64,000 bases of DNA from contig NC_090324.1 of the NCBI RefSeq assembly GCF_040869045.1, forward strand, positions 57,751,346 to 57,815,345. Direction: 5' to 3'. Of this stretch, positions 10,937-20,838 are shown piece by piece. The stretch comes from Eurosta solidaginis. Taxonomy: Eukaryota; Arthropoda; Insecta; Diptera; Tephritidae. The translations under genes and the position numbers were made by a program. Numbering within the stretch: the stretch's first letter is position 1; each line of letters begins with the position of its first letter. The notes under the pieces were generated by a model, which had not been told where the DNA came from, made no database searches, and saw only the letters and a list, made by a program, of their open reading frames with translations.

Positions 10937-11690
10937 AGCAAGGGTGTGTGATGCGATCAACGATAACAAGGGTGTGCGTTGGTCGTGCTTGAAATTCAGA
11001 TCCGCGGTAGTGGATCTTTTTAAGCTTTTCAAACATACCCGGAACGCATTCTCCGAAATCGGTAAGGAACTTTCTACATTTAGGGATAAATTCAAGTATT
11101 ATGAAAACTTGTTTAAAAATTTCAAATGTATTACCGATTCAGCTGCTAATGCTAACAGCGACAGTCGTGACAGCAAACGAAAACGAACTGATGTCTCGGC
11201 TGGCATACTGACCCTAGACCCCGTTCAAAACATCCAGAACCCAATCGTTCCTACACCCAGCACGATAGAATTAATAAACTTAGCATCTCCAAGTCCTCTT
11301 ACAGTAGAGCCTTCAACATCAAAGGCACCTCCAACAAAACTAGCAGCTAGAAAAAATATTGAACCTGCAAACCGTTCTCAAGCGACTGAACCTGGAACTA
11401 GGAAGTTGGTTGTAGTCTTTCCTAAAAAATCGATATTCGTGTCAAGATTCGAGAGGGATACTACTGAGGAGGATCTGAAATCGTATATCTTCTCAAAAAG
11501 GAAAACACATGACGTAACAATTCGGAAATTTAATTTTAGTTATGAAAGGAACGTATCTTCCTTTAGATTAGATGTACCTATTGACCATTTTGACACTATC
11601 TTGAGTAACGATTTTTGGCCCTCTGGGCACTTGTGCGGGAATTTGAATATAGGCGGAATAAGAGTGTTCCAAACTTAGCACAGATCCCTG
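10937..11690 (+). pseudogene. LINE ORF1 (nucleic-acid-binding protein), 5'-truncated
   Basis: The reading frame enters from the Gypsy sequence: an in-frame ATG at 10902 supplies about a dozen Gypsy-derived residues, then the LINE part begins near VCDAINDNKGVRWSCLK. That segment resembles the end of a PHD-like zinc finger, so its first half is lost. The middle is predicted coiled coil, followed by a Ser/Pro/Thr-rich linker. The last third (PKKSIFVSRFERDTTEEDLK to about 11678) resembles the RNA-binding fold seen in LINE ORF1 proteins. It would coat the LINE RNA. The frame ends at 11676-11678. Confidence 0.65.
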
Positions 11691-11724
11691 TTAATAACAC
11701 TGAGTCAAAAAACCGAACGAAAAA

Positions 11725-12508
11725 TCTGCTTTAGATATACTTTACCAAAATGTTAGAGGCTTAAACACCAAGTTAACAGAACTGTTTTCAAAATCATTTA
11801 ACTCAAGCTACGATATAATTGCTTTAACCGAAACCTGGCTGAAACCTCATGTTTTTAACTCAGAGATCCTCTGTAATGACTACCAGATATACCGAAATGA
11901 CCGCCTGAAAAGGGTTGGAGGTGGAGTTCTGCTTGCTGTACACTCTTCAATACCATCTGAAGAGATTTGCGTAACCGCCACCGATACAACTGAGTTCTTG
12001 TGCATACGCACACAACTAGCAAATATCCACATTTATTTGGCCATCTGTTATACCCCGCTATCTCCTGAACTGTCCGTTTATATGCATCACATTTCCTTTC
12101 TAAAAACTGTTAATTCGATGCTGAAGCCTTCCGATTCCATTATTGTCTTGGGTGACTTCAATATGCCACACATATCATTAATATCGTACCAGTTTCGTCA
12201 AAGTCTTCCAACAATGAATTTCTAGACGGAATGTCTGAGCTGTGCCTTCAGCAAATCAACATCCAACGAATAAAATCGGAAGAGTATTAGATTTAGCCTT
12301 TGTGGATGATGAATCTAAATATTCCATTAGTCGATGCGAACCCATTATTGAACCTGAAGTTGCTTACCACCCTTCCCTCAAAATAGTTAACGAAGTTGTA
12401 AATTATGCTTGTAACAGCGGAAATAAACGATACAACTCCAGTTATCGCTTCGACTTTGCGAAGGCTAATTTTAAAAAATTAAATCGTGATCTATCTCGAA
12501 TAGTGTGA
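11725..12508 (+). pseudogene. LINE ORF2 apurinic-like endonuclease domain, frameshifted
   Basis: The endonuclease region starts near LDILYQNVRGLNTKLTELFS and contains LTETWL near 11825, VGGGVLLAV near 11920 and GDFN near 12150, the usual LINE endonuclease motifs. This domain nicks target DNA to prime reverse transcription. The frame shifts near 12170-12225 and continues at 12242. A TGA at 12506-12508 interrupts the same frame that continues into the RT at 12524. Confidence 0.75.
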
Positions 12509-14473
12509 CCAATATTTGCTGATGTGGAGCAAAGCGTTTCTCACTTTTACAATACCATTTACTGTCTTTTTGAAAAATACGTACCTAAGCGGATTTGTGT
12601 ACATTCCGATACAAGCCAAGTATGGTTCACTAAAGAGCTGAAAATTTTAAAGAATAAAAAGTCTCGATCTTTCAAGTTGTTCAAAAAGACGGGTTTACAT
12701 AACCATTACTTACAGTACTCGATTCTACGCTGCAAGTATTTTCAATTGAACAAAAAGTGTTACAAAGCTTATCTTTGTAAAATGAAAAGAAATATAACTT
12801 GCAACCCGAAGGCATTTTACGGATTCGTAAACTCTAAACGCGGGGTGAAAGGGTTTCCATCATCCATGAAATTCCAAGATAATATTTCCAGCGATGATCA
12901 AGAGATCGCCGACTTCTTTACGGAATTTTTCAAATCAAATTACTCTATTGAGAATAACGTTTCACCTAATGAATACCCATACCATATTGATTCATGTTAT
13001 TCAATCAGAGCTCCATTTATATCATCAGAAGATGTATTATCTTATTTAAAAACTTTAAAAGTATCATATTCATACAGCCCCGACAGGATCCCGACACACT
13101 TTCTTAAAAAATGTGCTGCAAACATCTATCAGTCGCTAACAGATTTATTTAATTTATCTTTAATTTATGGCGTTTTCCCAACAATATGGAAGGAATCTTT
13201 TCTTATTCCGCTTCATAAAAATGGAAGCAGGTCTTCAATAGAAAACTACCGGGGCATAGCAAAGTTATCCGCTATCCCAAAGTTATTTGTGGCTATTGTT
13301 ACCCACCACCTAACATTCTCTATTTACCCCATAATTGCAAGCTCGCAGCATGGGTTCTGTAAGGGCAAATCACCTATCACCAATTTACTGGAATTTACCA
13401 CCCACGTTTCTAATGGATTTAGAAAAGGCCTTCACACTGATGTAATTTACACCGATTTCAGTAAAGCTTTCGACAAAGTATCACACCCATTACTTATTCA
13501 TAAGCTCAGTCAACTCGGTTTTCAACCCCGTCTTATATGTTGGATTTCTTCGTATCTTGGTTATCGTACGCAAAAAGTAATCTTTAAAAATACACTTTCT
13601 GGGGTCATCAATGTTTCTTCTGGTGTTCCTCAGGGCAGCCATCTTGGTCCGATTCTGTTCTTGTTGTTCATAAACGATATATCTGGTACAATTAAATACT
13701 CAAAAATCTTGATGTACGCAGACGATGTAAAACTTTTCAAATCATGTGCCTCGGTTGAGGAACATTCCTTGCTTCAAATGGATTTAAATCACTTGGTTAT
13801 CTGGTGCAATGTAAATTATATGCCGCTCAATCTCAAAAAATGTAAATTCATGTGTTTTTCTCGGAGAGTTTCGCCACCAGATTCATATACAATTAACAAC
13901 TATAGTCTAGAAACTGTAAATAATTTTATTGACTTGGGAGTCATGATGGATTCCAAACTTAGTTTCAATCTTCATATTAATGCTACAGTGAATAAAGGCA
14001 AAGGTGTTTTTGCATTTGTTAAACGGTGGTCAAAAGAATTTAATAACGCTTACATAACTAAAGCACTTTTTACAACATTAGTTAGGCCAATATTAGAATA
14101 CGGCTCGATAATTTGGAATCCGCGTTATCAAGTCTATGCAGACAGTCTCGAATCAATACAAAAACAATTTTTACTATTTGCCTTAAGAAATTTCCAATGG
14201 GACTCTTTAACTAATCTTCCACCTTATACTAATCGATTAAAGCCTATCAATCTACCAATTCTTGCTTGTCGAAGGGAAATGCTTGGTGTAATATTTATGA
14301 CAAAACTTTTAAATGGATCAATTTCGAGCCCATTCCTTCTGAATGAAGTGAACTTTTCCGTTCCCTCTCGGACATCGAGGTACTTCAAACCTCTTCTGCT
14401 GAAACCATGTAGAACAAATTTGGAACAAAATGAACCTTTTCGGCGTTTATGCCAAGATTATAACTCTCACTAA
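12509..14473 (+). pseudogene. LINE ORF2 reverse transcriptase, long open stretch
   Basis: An open frame of about 650 codons covers the RT domain and C-terminus. Motifs in order: NYRGIAKLSAIPKLF near 13245, YTDFSKAFDKVSHPLL near 13450 (first catalytic Asp), SGVPQGSHLGPILF near 13620, and YADDVKLF near 13715 with both catalytic Asp residues. The conserved core has no inactivating change, unlike the endonuclease part. It copies LINE RNA at the nicked target. Only the upstream TGA at 12506-12508 and an earlier frameshift separate it from the endonuclease. Confidence 0.85.
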
Positions 14474-14789
14474 AACATATTTGATAGGTCGGACTCCCTT
14501 TTTTCTATAAAAAAGATTGTGCTCACCTAAATTAATGTATAATACGGTTGCTTCTGTTCTCTTTAAGTATTACGCTTGGCTGATGAAATTTCTTCTGTAG
14601 CTGAGCAGTCTCAGATCGTGACGCTTGACAAACCGCTGCCCATCAAAGACCCGGAAAAGATAAAAAAAAAAGTTATTATATATATATATATAAATCGATC
14701 GCGTGAACAGGATTAGCCTGGTTTCATTGGGCCACTTGAGGGCAGCGCGCTGCCACAACTTCCATTAAAAAAAAAAAAATTAAGCAGTC

Positions 14790-15389
14790 TTACCGTCAGA
14801 GGAAATGCGGATGGCAAAGAACTTGTACTGGCTGTAGATACGGGCGCATCTCATTCCTTAATCCGATCTGACTTGGTTAACAGGAGAGTAAAACCGTTAC
14901 CTGGAGCAAGATTGCGTACGGTCATGGCGAGTATAACTAAATCCAGGGAGAAGTGGTATTTGAGGTCTTAATTGGAAATGTCACGATTCTAACAAATTCG
15001 TTGTGGCGGAGATTGTTGATGAAGTCATATTGGGAATGGACTTCTTAGTTGACCATGACATCAGGATCGACATGCACAGAAGGAATATGCGCTATAAGAA
15101 CCAGGATATACCACTTAACTTCAGTTTTGAGAAAGGGTTCAGCAGTAAGCGAGTGCTGGTGGAGGAGATTCGACAGAGACCACAAAAGTCAAAGAAAGTA
15201 AAGGGGGCAAAGATTGATGGAATGAATGTGCCAAGCAAACCAAAACCCAAGAAAACTGCATGGAAAACACTGTCATTGACAAACCCTAATGGATGCACTA
15301 AGACGAACGAAAGAATTTGCCAGAAAGAATGCAAGGGTGGTTTCAAGCCAGGGCGCAAATACTGTTGGGAAACATCGGAACGATACTGA
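14790..15389 (+). pseudogene. Gypsy aspartic protease fragment, copy 2
   Basis: The AVDTGASHS active-site block lies near 14830 and VILGMDFLVDHDIRIDM near 15024, as in other Gypsy proteases. Between them a base loss near 14925 (GGTCATGGCGAG, where copy 1 reads GGTCACTGGCAAG) shifts the frame. The open stretch from 15003 has no ATG, so it is an internal segment of the polyprotein. It ends at 15389, overlapping the integrase C-terminal frame that begins at 15289. That overlap marks the deletion junction. Confidence 0.7.
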
Positions 15390-15753
15390 TTATGCGAAGC
15401 CAATCCGTCAACCGCAAGCTCTAGGAAGTAGTTCAATGGCCAAGCAACAGAGTGTGAGGGAGCGGTCCAGGATAGAGAGTAGTAGGATGAAACACAGGTA
15501 CGACAAAAGCAATAATTCGGAAGGTTTCCTGGAGGGAGATTTGGTAATGCTATACAACCCTCACCGGCGGAAAAGTGTTCTATCCGAACTTTGGTGCAGT
15601 TGGAAAGGCCCGTACAGAGTTGTGAAGAAAATCAGTGAGGTCATCTACCGCATACAAAAAATTGGGAAACCACGAAATAGAAGGGTGATTCATTTGGAGA
15701 GGCTAGCAGCGGTTAGTTCGAGAGATTTGTCTGATCAATACGATCAGACTTAG
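15289..15753 (+). pseudogene. Gypsy integrase C-terminal fragment, copy 2
   Basis: The 154-residue frame carries RYDKS, EGDLVMLYNP, WKGPYRVVKKI and RVIHLERL, a GPY/F-like integrase C-terminal module. It stops at 15751-15753, 11 bp before the LTR, which is the normal position for the end of Gypsy pol. The zinc-binding and catalytic core domains are absent. Compared with copy 1, this copy keeps the proper stop (QYDQT, then TAG). Confidence 0.75.
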
Positions 15754-15764
15754 GTGGAAGGAAG

Positions 15765-16237
15765 TGTGACGAATATTACCATCTCTAAGGTTATTAAATA
15801 AAGGCACAACAACATTTAAGCAAGCTGCATAAACACACTAATCATCATGTACACACATACATACAAGCAGCAGAGAGATACTCACAAACGCATGTCATCA
15901 TCAGCTACTACTTCGCTCACATATACACACGCATATGGTTACACACTACAAATACACGCGCGTATGGCTGGTGACCAGGTAGAGGATTGTAGAAGAAAAA
16001 ACGTCTAGACATTTGGGAAGAGAGTATAAAAGTAGCAGAAGCTGAGTTGTCCGTAATCAGTTTGATTTAAGCACGCTATTGGTTGCGAAGTATAAGTGTT
16101 ATTGTGAAGTACTATCAAAGTAGTCTAATAAAGACCTTTTTGCATCATTGAATATAGGAGTTATTTTTTCAACAGTTTAGCGATACGAACGTTAGTGAAA
16201 GGTGTAAAATAAGCGGAGTTTCACTAAATTCCTTACA
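15765..16237 (+). repeat. Gypsy-derivative 3' LTR, copy 2
   Basis: The ~473-bp LTR begins TGTGACGAATATTACC right after the polypurine tract AGGTGGAAGGAAG and ends in CCTTACA. It contains a TATA box at 16025-16032, an initiator-like TCAGTT at 16057-16062 and an AATAAAG polyadenylation-like signal near 16130. Confidence 0.78.
16025..16062 (+). promoter_or_regulatory. LTR core promoter: TATA box plus initiator
   Basis: TATAAAAG at 16025-16032 lies ~32 bp upstream of TCAGTT (16057-16062), the insect initiator consensus. In copies 1 and 3 the TATA box is mutated (AATAAAAG and TAGAAAAG), so this is the only one of the three LTRs with an intact core promoter. Confidence 0.6.
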
Positions 16238-17370
16238 ATATATTGTTTCTACATTTGTATATTCAATTATTATATGTCAAGTATGTATGTACAAACCTCA
16301 TTATCTTTGTTTATTTTAGAAAGCTTAAGTCGGAATTTATTGCAAATTCGTTGTTCCATCACTTTTTTGTTACAGGTATATGCAGCGTAAATAAGTGTTT
16401 TTTTTTTACTTTTCTCAGAGTTCCATAGTTTTTGGTGTTTGGGTGCGGACACAAATCAAACGGATTAAAACATTTAACTTTCGTCATTTTCCTAATAATA
16501 TTTATTTAAAACTTCAATAATAAAACAAGAACTTTCTGAATTAAGGAAATGAACAATGTTCCTATATTGAAATAAAATTTAATTCTGGTTTCTATTTACA
16601 ATCTTACATCTACTTATACTAATTCTGACATAAATAATAATTTCGTAAAACTAGCTACCGGCTAAGTGATTAGTAGGATTGTTTACAAGTACATATATAT
16701 ATATATGTATGGTGTAGTTAAGTTGACCATGCATGCATACACAAGCAGACGTTATTTTTGTTATTATGAAGTAATATCAAAGTAGTCTAATAAAGAAAAT
16801 TTTTGTATTATTGAATATTGGAGTTATTTATTCAAAAGTTTAGCGATACGAACGTTAGTGGAAGGTGTAAAATAAAAGGAGTTTCACTAAATACGTTACA
16901 ATATATTGTTTCTGAATTTGTATATTCAATTCTTATATGTGCAAGTATATACTAACTTCATTATCTTTGTTTATTTTAAATAGCTTAAGTCGACGTTTGT
17001 TGCAAATTCGTTGTTCCATCGCTTTTTTGTTATAGGTATAAGCAACGTCAATAAGTGTTTTTTTTTTACTTTTCTCAGAGTCCCGTAGTTTTTGGTGTTT
17101 GGGTGCGGACACAAATCAAATGGATTAAAACGTTTAACTTTCGGAATTATCTTATAATAATATTTATTTAAAACTCGCAATAATAAAACAAGAACTTTCT
17201 GAATTACGGAAATGAACACTGTTTCTCTATTGAAATAAAATTTAATTCTGTTTTCTATTTACAATCTTACATCGACTTATACTAATTCTGACATAAATAA
17301 TAATTTCGTAAAACTAGCTACCTGCTAAGTGATTAGTAGATTTGTTTATAAGTACGTATACATATACCTA
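16238..17370 (+). repeat. Two tandem ~0.6-kb tail units with LTR-end fragment, copy 2
   Basis: It has the same organisation as 1781-2899. The first unit (16238-16790) holds the minus-strand CNKFRLKLSK frame (16270-16452). The second (about 16915-17370) holds another copy beginning KVKRFNPFDLCPHPNTKN (16971-17150), with the cysteine of CFNPF changed to Arg. An LTR-end piece (about 16785-16910) lies between them. Confidence 0.72.
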
Positions 17371-17472
17371 CAGTGAAATTCCCCATTACGGACAGTTCTT
17401 ATAACCGGACAGCTCCAATAACCGGACAAATTTTAGGCATGCAGGTTTTTCATTCATTTTTTCATACAAATA

Positions 17473-17957
17473 CACGGGACCATGAATTTCAACTTTTTCT
17501 CTTTACCAGAAACGCCGTTATGAAATTCGTATGTAAAATCACCCCCTGATTTCGAAAATTTAGTTCATTTTGGATTCTATGGTACCGTTTTTGAGATATT
17601 TGCAATTTACCGTTATTCGAAAAAACCAAAAAGATGGCTCCCTTTAATTACGTATATCTTACGAACGGGTGAAGCAATTGCAAAAGGGTTTACAGAATCG
17701 GAAAGAAGATAAAATTTTCTATGAATACATCATACATTGTTTTTTGCTCAACCAGACAGTTTTCGAGATATTAGCTTATCATTTCAGATTTTTGTTTTTT
17801 TTTATGAAAAAATATGAAAAAAATTACTTTTTGCGAGGGCAACATTCCAAAACCACCACTTTTTATCCAGAAGCTATCATCGAATAAAATCGATGCAAAA
17901 CTACGTAAGTTATAAGCGATCAAATAAAAATACCCAGGTTGCGCAACTTCAATGTAT
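17473..17957 (+). repeat. Left long inverted repeat
   Basis: It pairs with the complement of 34201-34712. Shared landmarks include CGCCGTTATGAAATTCG, ATGGTACCGTTTTTGAGATA, TTCGAAAAAACCAAAAAG and CAAAACTACGTAAGTTATAA. Identity is high internally and low in the outer ~45 bp. Confidence 0.8.
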
Positions 17958-18453
17958 GTATACATACATACATATATTAAAGGTATAAAGTGCAAATGGG
18001 ATATTATCCGGATAAACGAATAACACCATAACAATGATAATACTTTTTCTTTAAATAAATCAAATAGTACTTTTAATACTCGAATTGATTTATAGTAGGT
18101 AGAGAGGTTGCATCGAAAGGAAGAGTGGTTGGGTTCGAAACCTGCTGTAGGCATGTAGTTATAAACATGTATTTCCGTCACTTATGGGTAAGTATGCAGG
18201 TAGATTTTCAAAATTATAAGACACAAAAAATTTTTAAAGCCTACATCTAAAGCAGGTAGTATTTTCTTTTCCCGGCTTCGTATAAAAAGGAACCTTTCTG
18301 TCTAGGTAAGATTTGATTTTTTCAATTTTATTCTTGTTCCGAGTATAAATATGAGTTAATGCGCCTTGAAACTTCATAACATCTGCAAAGCTCGCCGAAG
18401 ATAGTTCAGTTCATAAGTCAAATTTCAAAACCGTGTTTTATTAAAAAAATAAA
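17958..18453 (+). promoter_or_regulatory. 5' non-coding region with TATA boxes upstream of the split gene
   Basis: No ORF of note. TATAAAAAGG at 18281-18290 and TATAAATA near 18345 are candidate TATA boxes. TTCAGTTC near 18409 is an initiator-like sequence just before the ATG at 18454. The rest is AT-rich without recognised features. Confidence 0.4.
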
Positions 18454-19158
18454 ATGAGTAAAAGGACGCGAGAATTTGTTTGTAATAACGATCCAGATAT
18501 GTTATGTTTCATGTGTGGCCAATATACTATCATAAGGCGACGACGAGTATTCTCAGATCATATGAAAATTTATACTCCAAGTATTTTGGCATTGAGCCTA
18601 AAAATGCTGAAAAACCATGGACACCGAACACTTTGTGTACATCGTGTCGAGTAGAATTGATTCAGTCGGAATCAGGACAACAAATAAAATTTGATACACC
18701 AATGTTCTGGAGAGAACCTACTTGCCATTCAATAGAGTGTTATATTTGTCAAACAAAAGTACTTGGCATTGGAAGATCAAGAAGAGTAACATATGCCAGC
18801 GTACCTATAGTGACATTACCAGTACTACATTCAACGGCAGTTGCGAGTCCAGTTCCATTGTCAATAGAAATATCTGAATGTGGGGAATCAAGTTGTACTG
18901 AATTTCGCATGGGAAACGAGAGAAACGTTCTGTCACAAGCACAACTTAATGATTGGATAAGAGATTTGGAACTATCCAAGGAAAAGGCTGAGATCCACAC
19001 TTCTCGTATGCAACAATTTAAATTTGTGTCATCCGATGTTAAGGTTATATATTGTAGAACTCGTCACGAAGAATTTTCCAAACACTATACTAAGAAAGAC
19101 AGTATATGCTACTGCAACGACATTCCTGGTTTATTCAAAGAGTTTGGTCAAACATATG
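18454..19158 (+). pseudogene. Unclassified repeat-associated protein, N-terminal half
   Basis: The product starts MSKRTREFVCNNDPDMLCFM. It has one frameshift near 18560; the body is then read in the frame 18504-19158. Paired cysteines (DPDMLCFMCGQY, TLCTSCR, ECYICQ) with a WREPTCH motif suggest a zinc-binding domain. I recall this arrangement from a large unnamed invertebrate protein family often present in many genomic copies. The segment ends ...GLFKEFGQTY exactly at the BEL target site ATATG and continues at 33379 with SKEWRLFIDS. The role is unknown; transposase is a hypothesis based on the flanking inverted repeats and copy-rich family behaviour. N-terminal half, dead by frameshift and insertion. 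Confidence 0.6.
19154..19158 (+). repeat. Target site duplication ATATG, left
   Basis: ATATG directly precedes the 5' LTR and recurs at 33374-33378 after the 3' LTR. Removing BEL and one copy restores the reading frame of the split gene across the site. Confidence 0.9.
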
Positions 19159-19613
19159 TGTTTAGGCCCGACGCCTAAATTCTCATTAATTTGCGCCACC
19201 CTAATAGCACCATATTATCGACGCCTAGTTCGCCCACCTGCATGTATATGTGTACATAGGTAGGGTTATGTTGTCCGTACACATATACATGCATGCCGGT
19301 ACAACTATGTGGGGAAGCTTCCCCTTAAAACCGGAGACTTTTTCCGCGGTTCAACGGTTGTCCTCGACAAGGCAACCGTCTACTTTTTCCAGCGATCGTT
19401 GAGCGAACCAGAGCTAACACTGTCCGAGGAGCCCCGCCACATTTTATGACAAAGGTAAATTATTGTACTAATTTTAATTTTCACTTCAAATAAAATCATT
19501 ATTATAACGAGAAATCTCTCTCGCCTCCTTTTCTTTTCTTTTTAAATTTAACCCAAACGCAATTGTGGTGCCTCCACTCCGTTGCCGAGTTTGCGACACA
19601 CCATAATTGTTCA
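19159..19613 (+). repeat. BEL 5' LTR
   Basis: 455 bp, starting TGTTTAGGCCCGACG and ending ATAATTGTTCA. It contains an ACACATATACATGCATG block and an AATAAAA signal near 19487. It reads the same as the 3' LTR throughout. Confidence 0.92.
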
Positions 19614-20838
19614 TGGTCCTTCTCCCCGAAAAAAGGAACCAACGCCAATACACTGATACAGTCCACGTCCAATAAATTTAACTCTTCATACGCATTTCTT
19701 GGTGATATTTTTGGATCATCTTGGTAATACGCGCCAAATTAAGCGAACATTCATACACTGCAGAGGTGATACCAGTTTTTTCTTTCGTGGTAATACTCAA
19801 CATTTTTATTGGTGATATACACGCTTGGTGGTACACTCCTGGTGCAAGTTATCGTGGTGGTATTTTTTAATTTCTGGTGGCATTACACATCTAGACAATT
19901 TACCGCAGCAACACCACAACAGACACTACTTCACGCAGCAGCAACGTAATTTTATATATTTCTTGCCACATTTTTTTGGTTAAAAACCATCAAAAAATAT
20001 ATATTCCAAGTGCCAAACGCGTAGTGACTGCGATTAACCGCGAAAAGTGTGAACAATTTATTAGTGTCGAAAAATAAAATTAAGTGCAAACGCGGCTCAT
20101 TAACGTTGTGTTAAATTCCTTGTGACTATCTGGTCTGTCCCCCCACCAGCGGTAAGGCTCTCCAGACACAGCACAGGGAAGAGGTACACATAACCTCACC
20201 TCCGTATAAAAAATTCTCACGCCATTTCGATTGTGGCAATTTTACATTCTTCCCTTGTTTCACTTTAATTTGCACTAATTCGATAAATTTTTGTCACACA
20301 GTCGCTTTTCGCACAAGAATTTTATAAAATTTTTTACACTTTTCGTCGAGTTTTTATATCAACGCGCGCACGTATTTTTATAATAAAATTGAACGCTCAA
20401 GTGGCGAGTGGCCCCCCTTTGCTTCGCACAATACGCATTGGAGTTGCTCCCCCCTGCTCCTTGTCTTACGGCACAAAATAATCTGCAAATAAATTAATAC
20501 ACACACCGATACATACATACATATAATTTTACGTGCGGGTGGCGAGGAAGCCACATTGTTGTGTTTTACTTTTATCGTGGGAAAACCAGACGAAACGGCC
20601 AAGTCTGACCCTTATAATTTAATAGCCAGATCAATATATACATATATATAATTTGCGTGCGGTTGGCGAGTAGGTTACACCATTGCCTATTCTTCCCTTG
20701 AAAAAAAAAAAAAAAATATCAGACGAGTCGGCCAAGTCTGAAATAACTAAATAAAAGCGATATTTTAAAGCATTGTCTCCATTTTTTGTTAAAAGGATTA
20801 ATTTGTTTTTAGTTTGGTAGGGATAATTTGTTGAGAAA
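19614..20838 (+). promoter_or_regulatory. BEL 5' leader with putative primer-binding site and hairpin repeats
   Basis: TGGTCCTTCTCCCCG at 19614 directly follows the LTR, the position of the tRNA primer-binding site. The 1.2-kb leader has no long ORF. At 20133-20167 GTCTG...CAGAC encloses CCCCCCACCAGCGGTAAGG, which resembles the complement of the hairpins at 26867-27091. Two ~120-bp direct repeats (about 20505-20610 and 20635-20743) each end in CAGAC...GTCTG stems with a CGGCCAA loop. These could be packaging or translation signals; that is inference. Confidence 0.5.

Larger units (their letters stand above)
10937..14779 (+). mobile_element. Non-LTR retrotransposon (LINE), 5'-truncated, copy 2
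   Basis: This 3.84-kb insertion is delimited by comparison with the uninterrupted Gypsy copy at 44118-44135. AAGCA occurs on both sides (10935 and 14782) and may be the target duplication. It has ORF1, an endonuclease-RT ORF2, a 3' UTR and a poly(A) tail at 14766-14779. Truncation at the 5' end, poly(A) and short target duplication are hallmarks of target-primed reverse transcription. The RT motifs suggest a Jockey/CR1-like group; exact clade not determined. Confidence 0.85.
14780..16237 (+). mobile_element. Internally deleted Gypsy-type element, 3' part, copy 2
   Basis: It continues the Gypsy element interrupted by the LINE: protease, then integrase C-terminus, then polypurine tract and 3' LTR. 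It aligns with 403-1780 along its whole length and has fewer deletions than copies 1 and 3. Confidence 0.82.
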
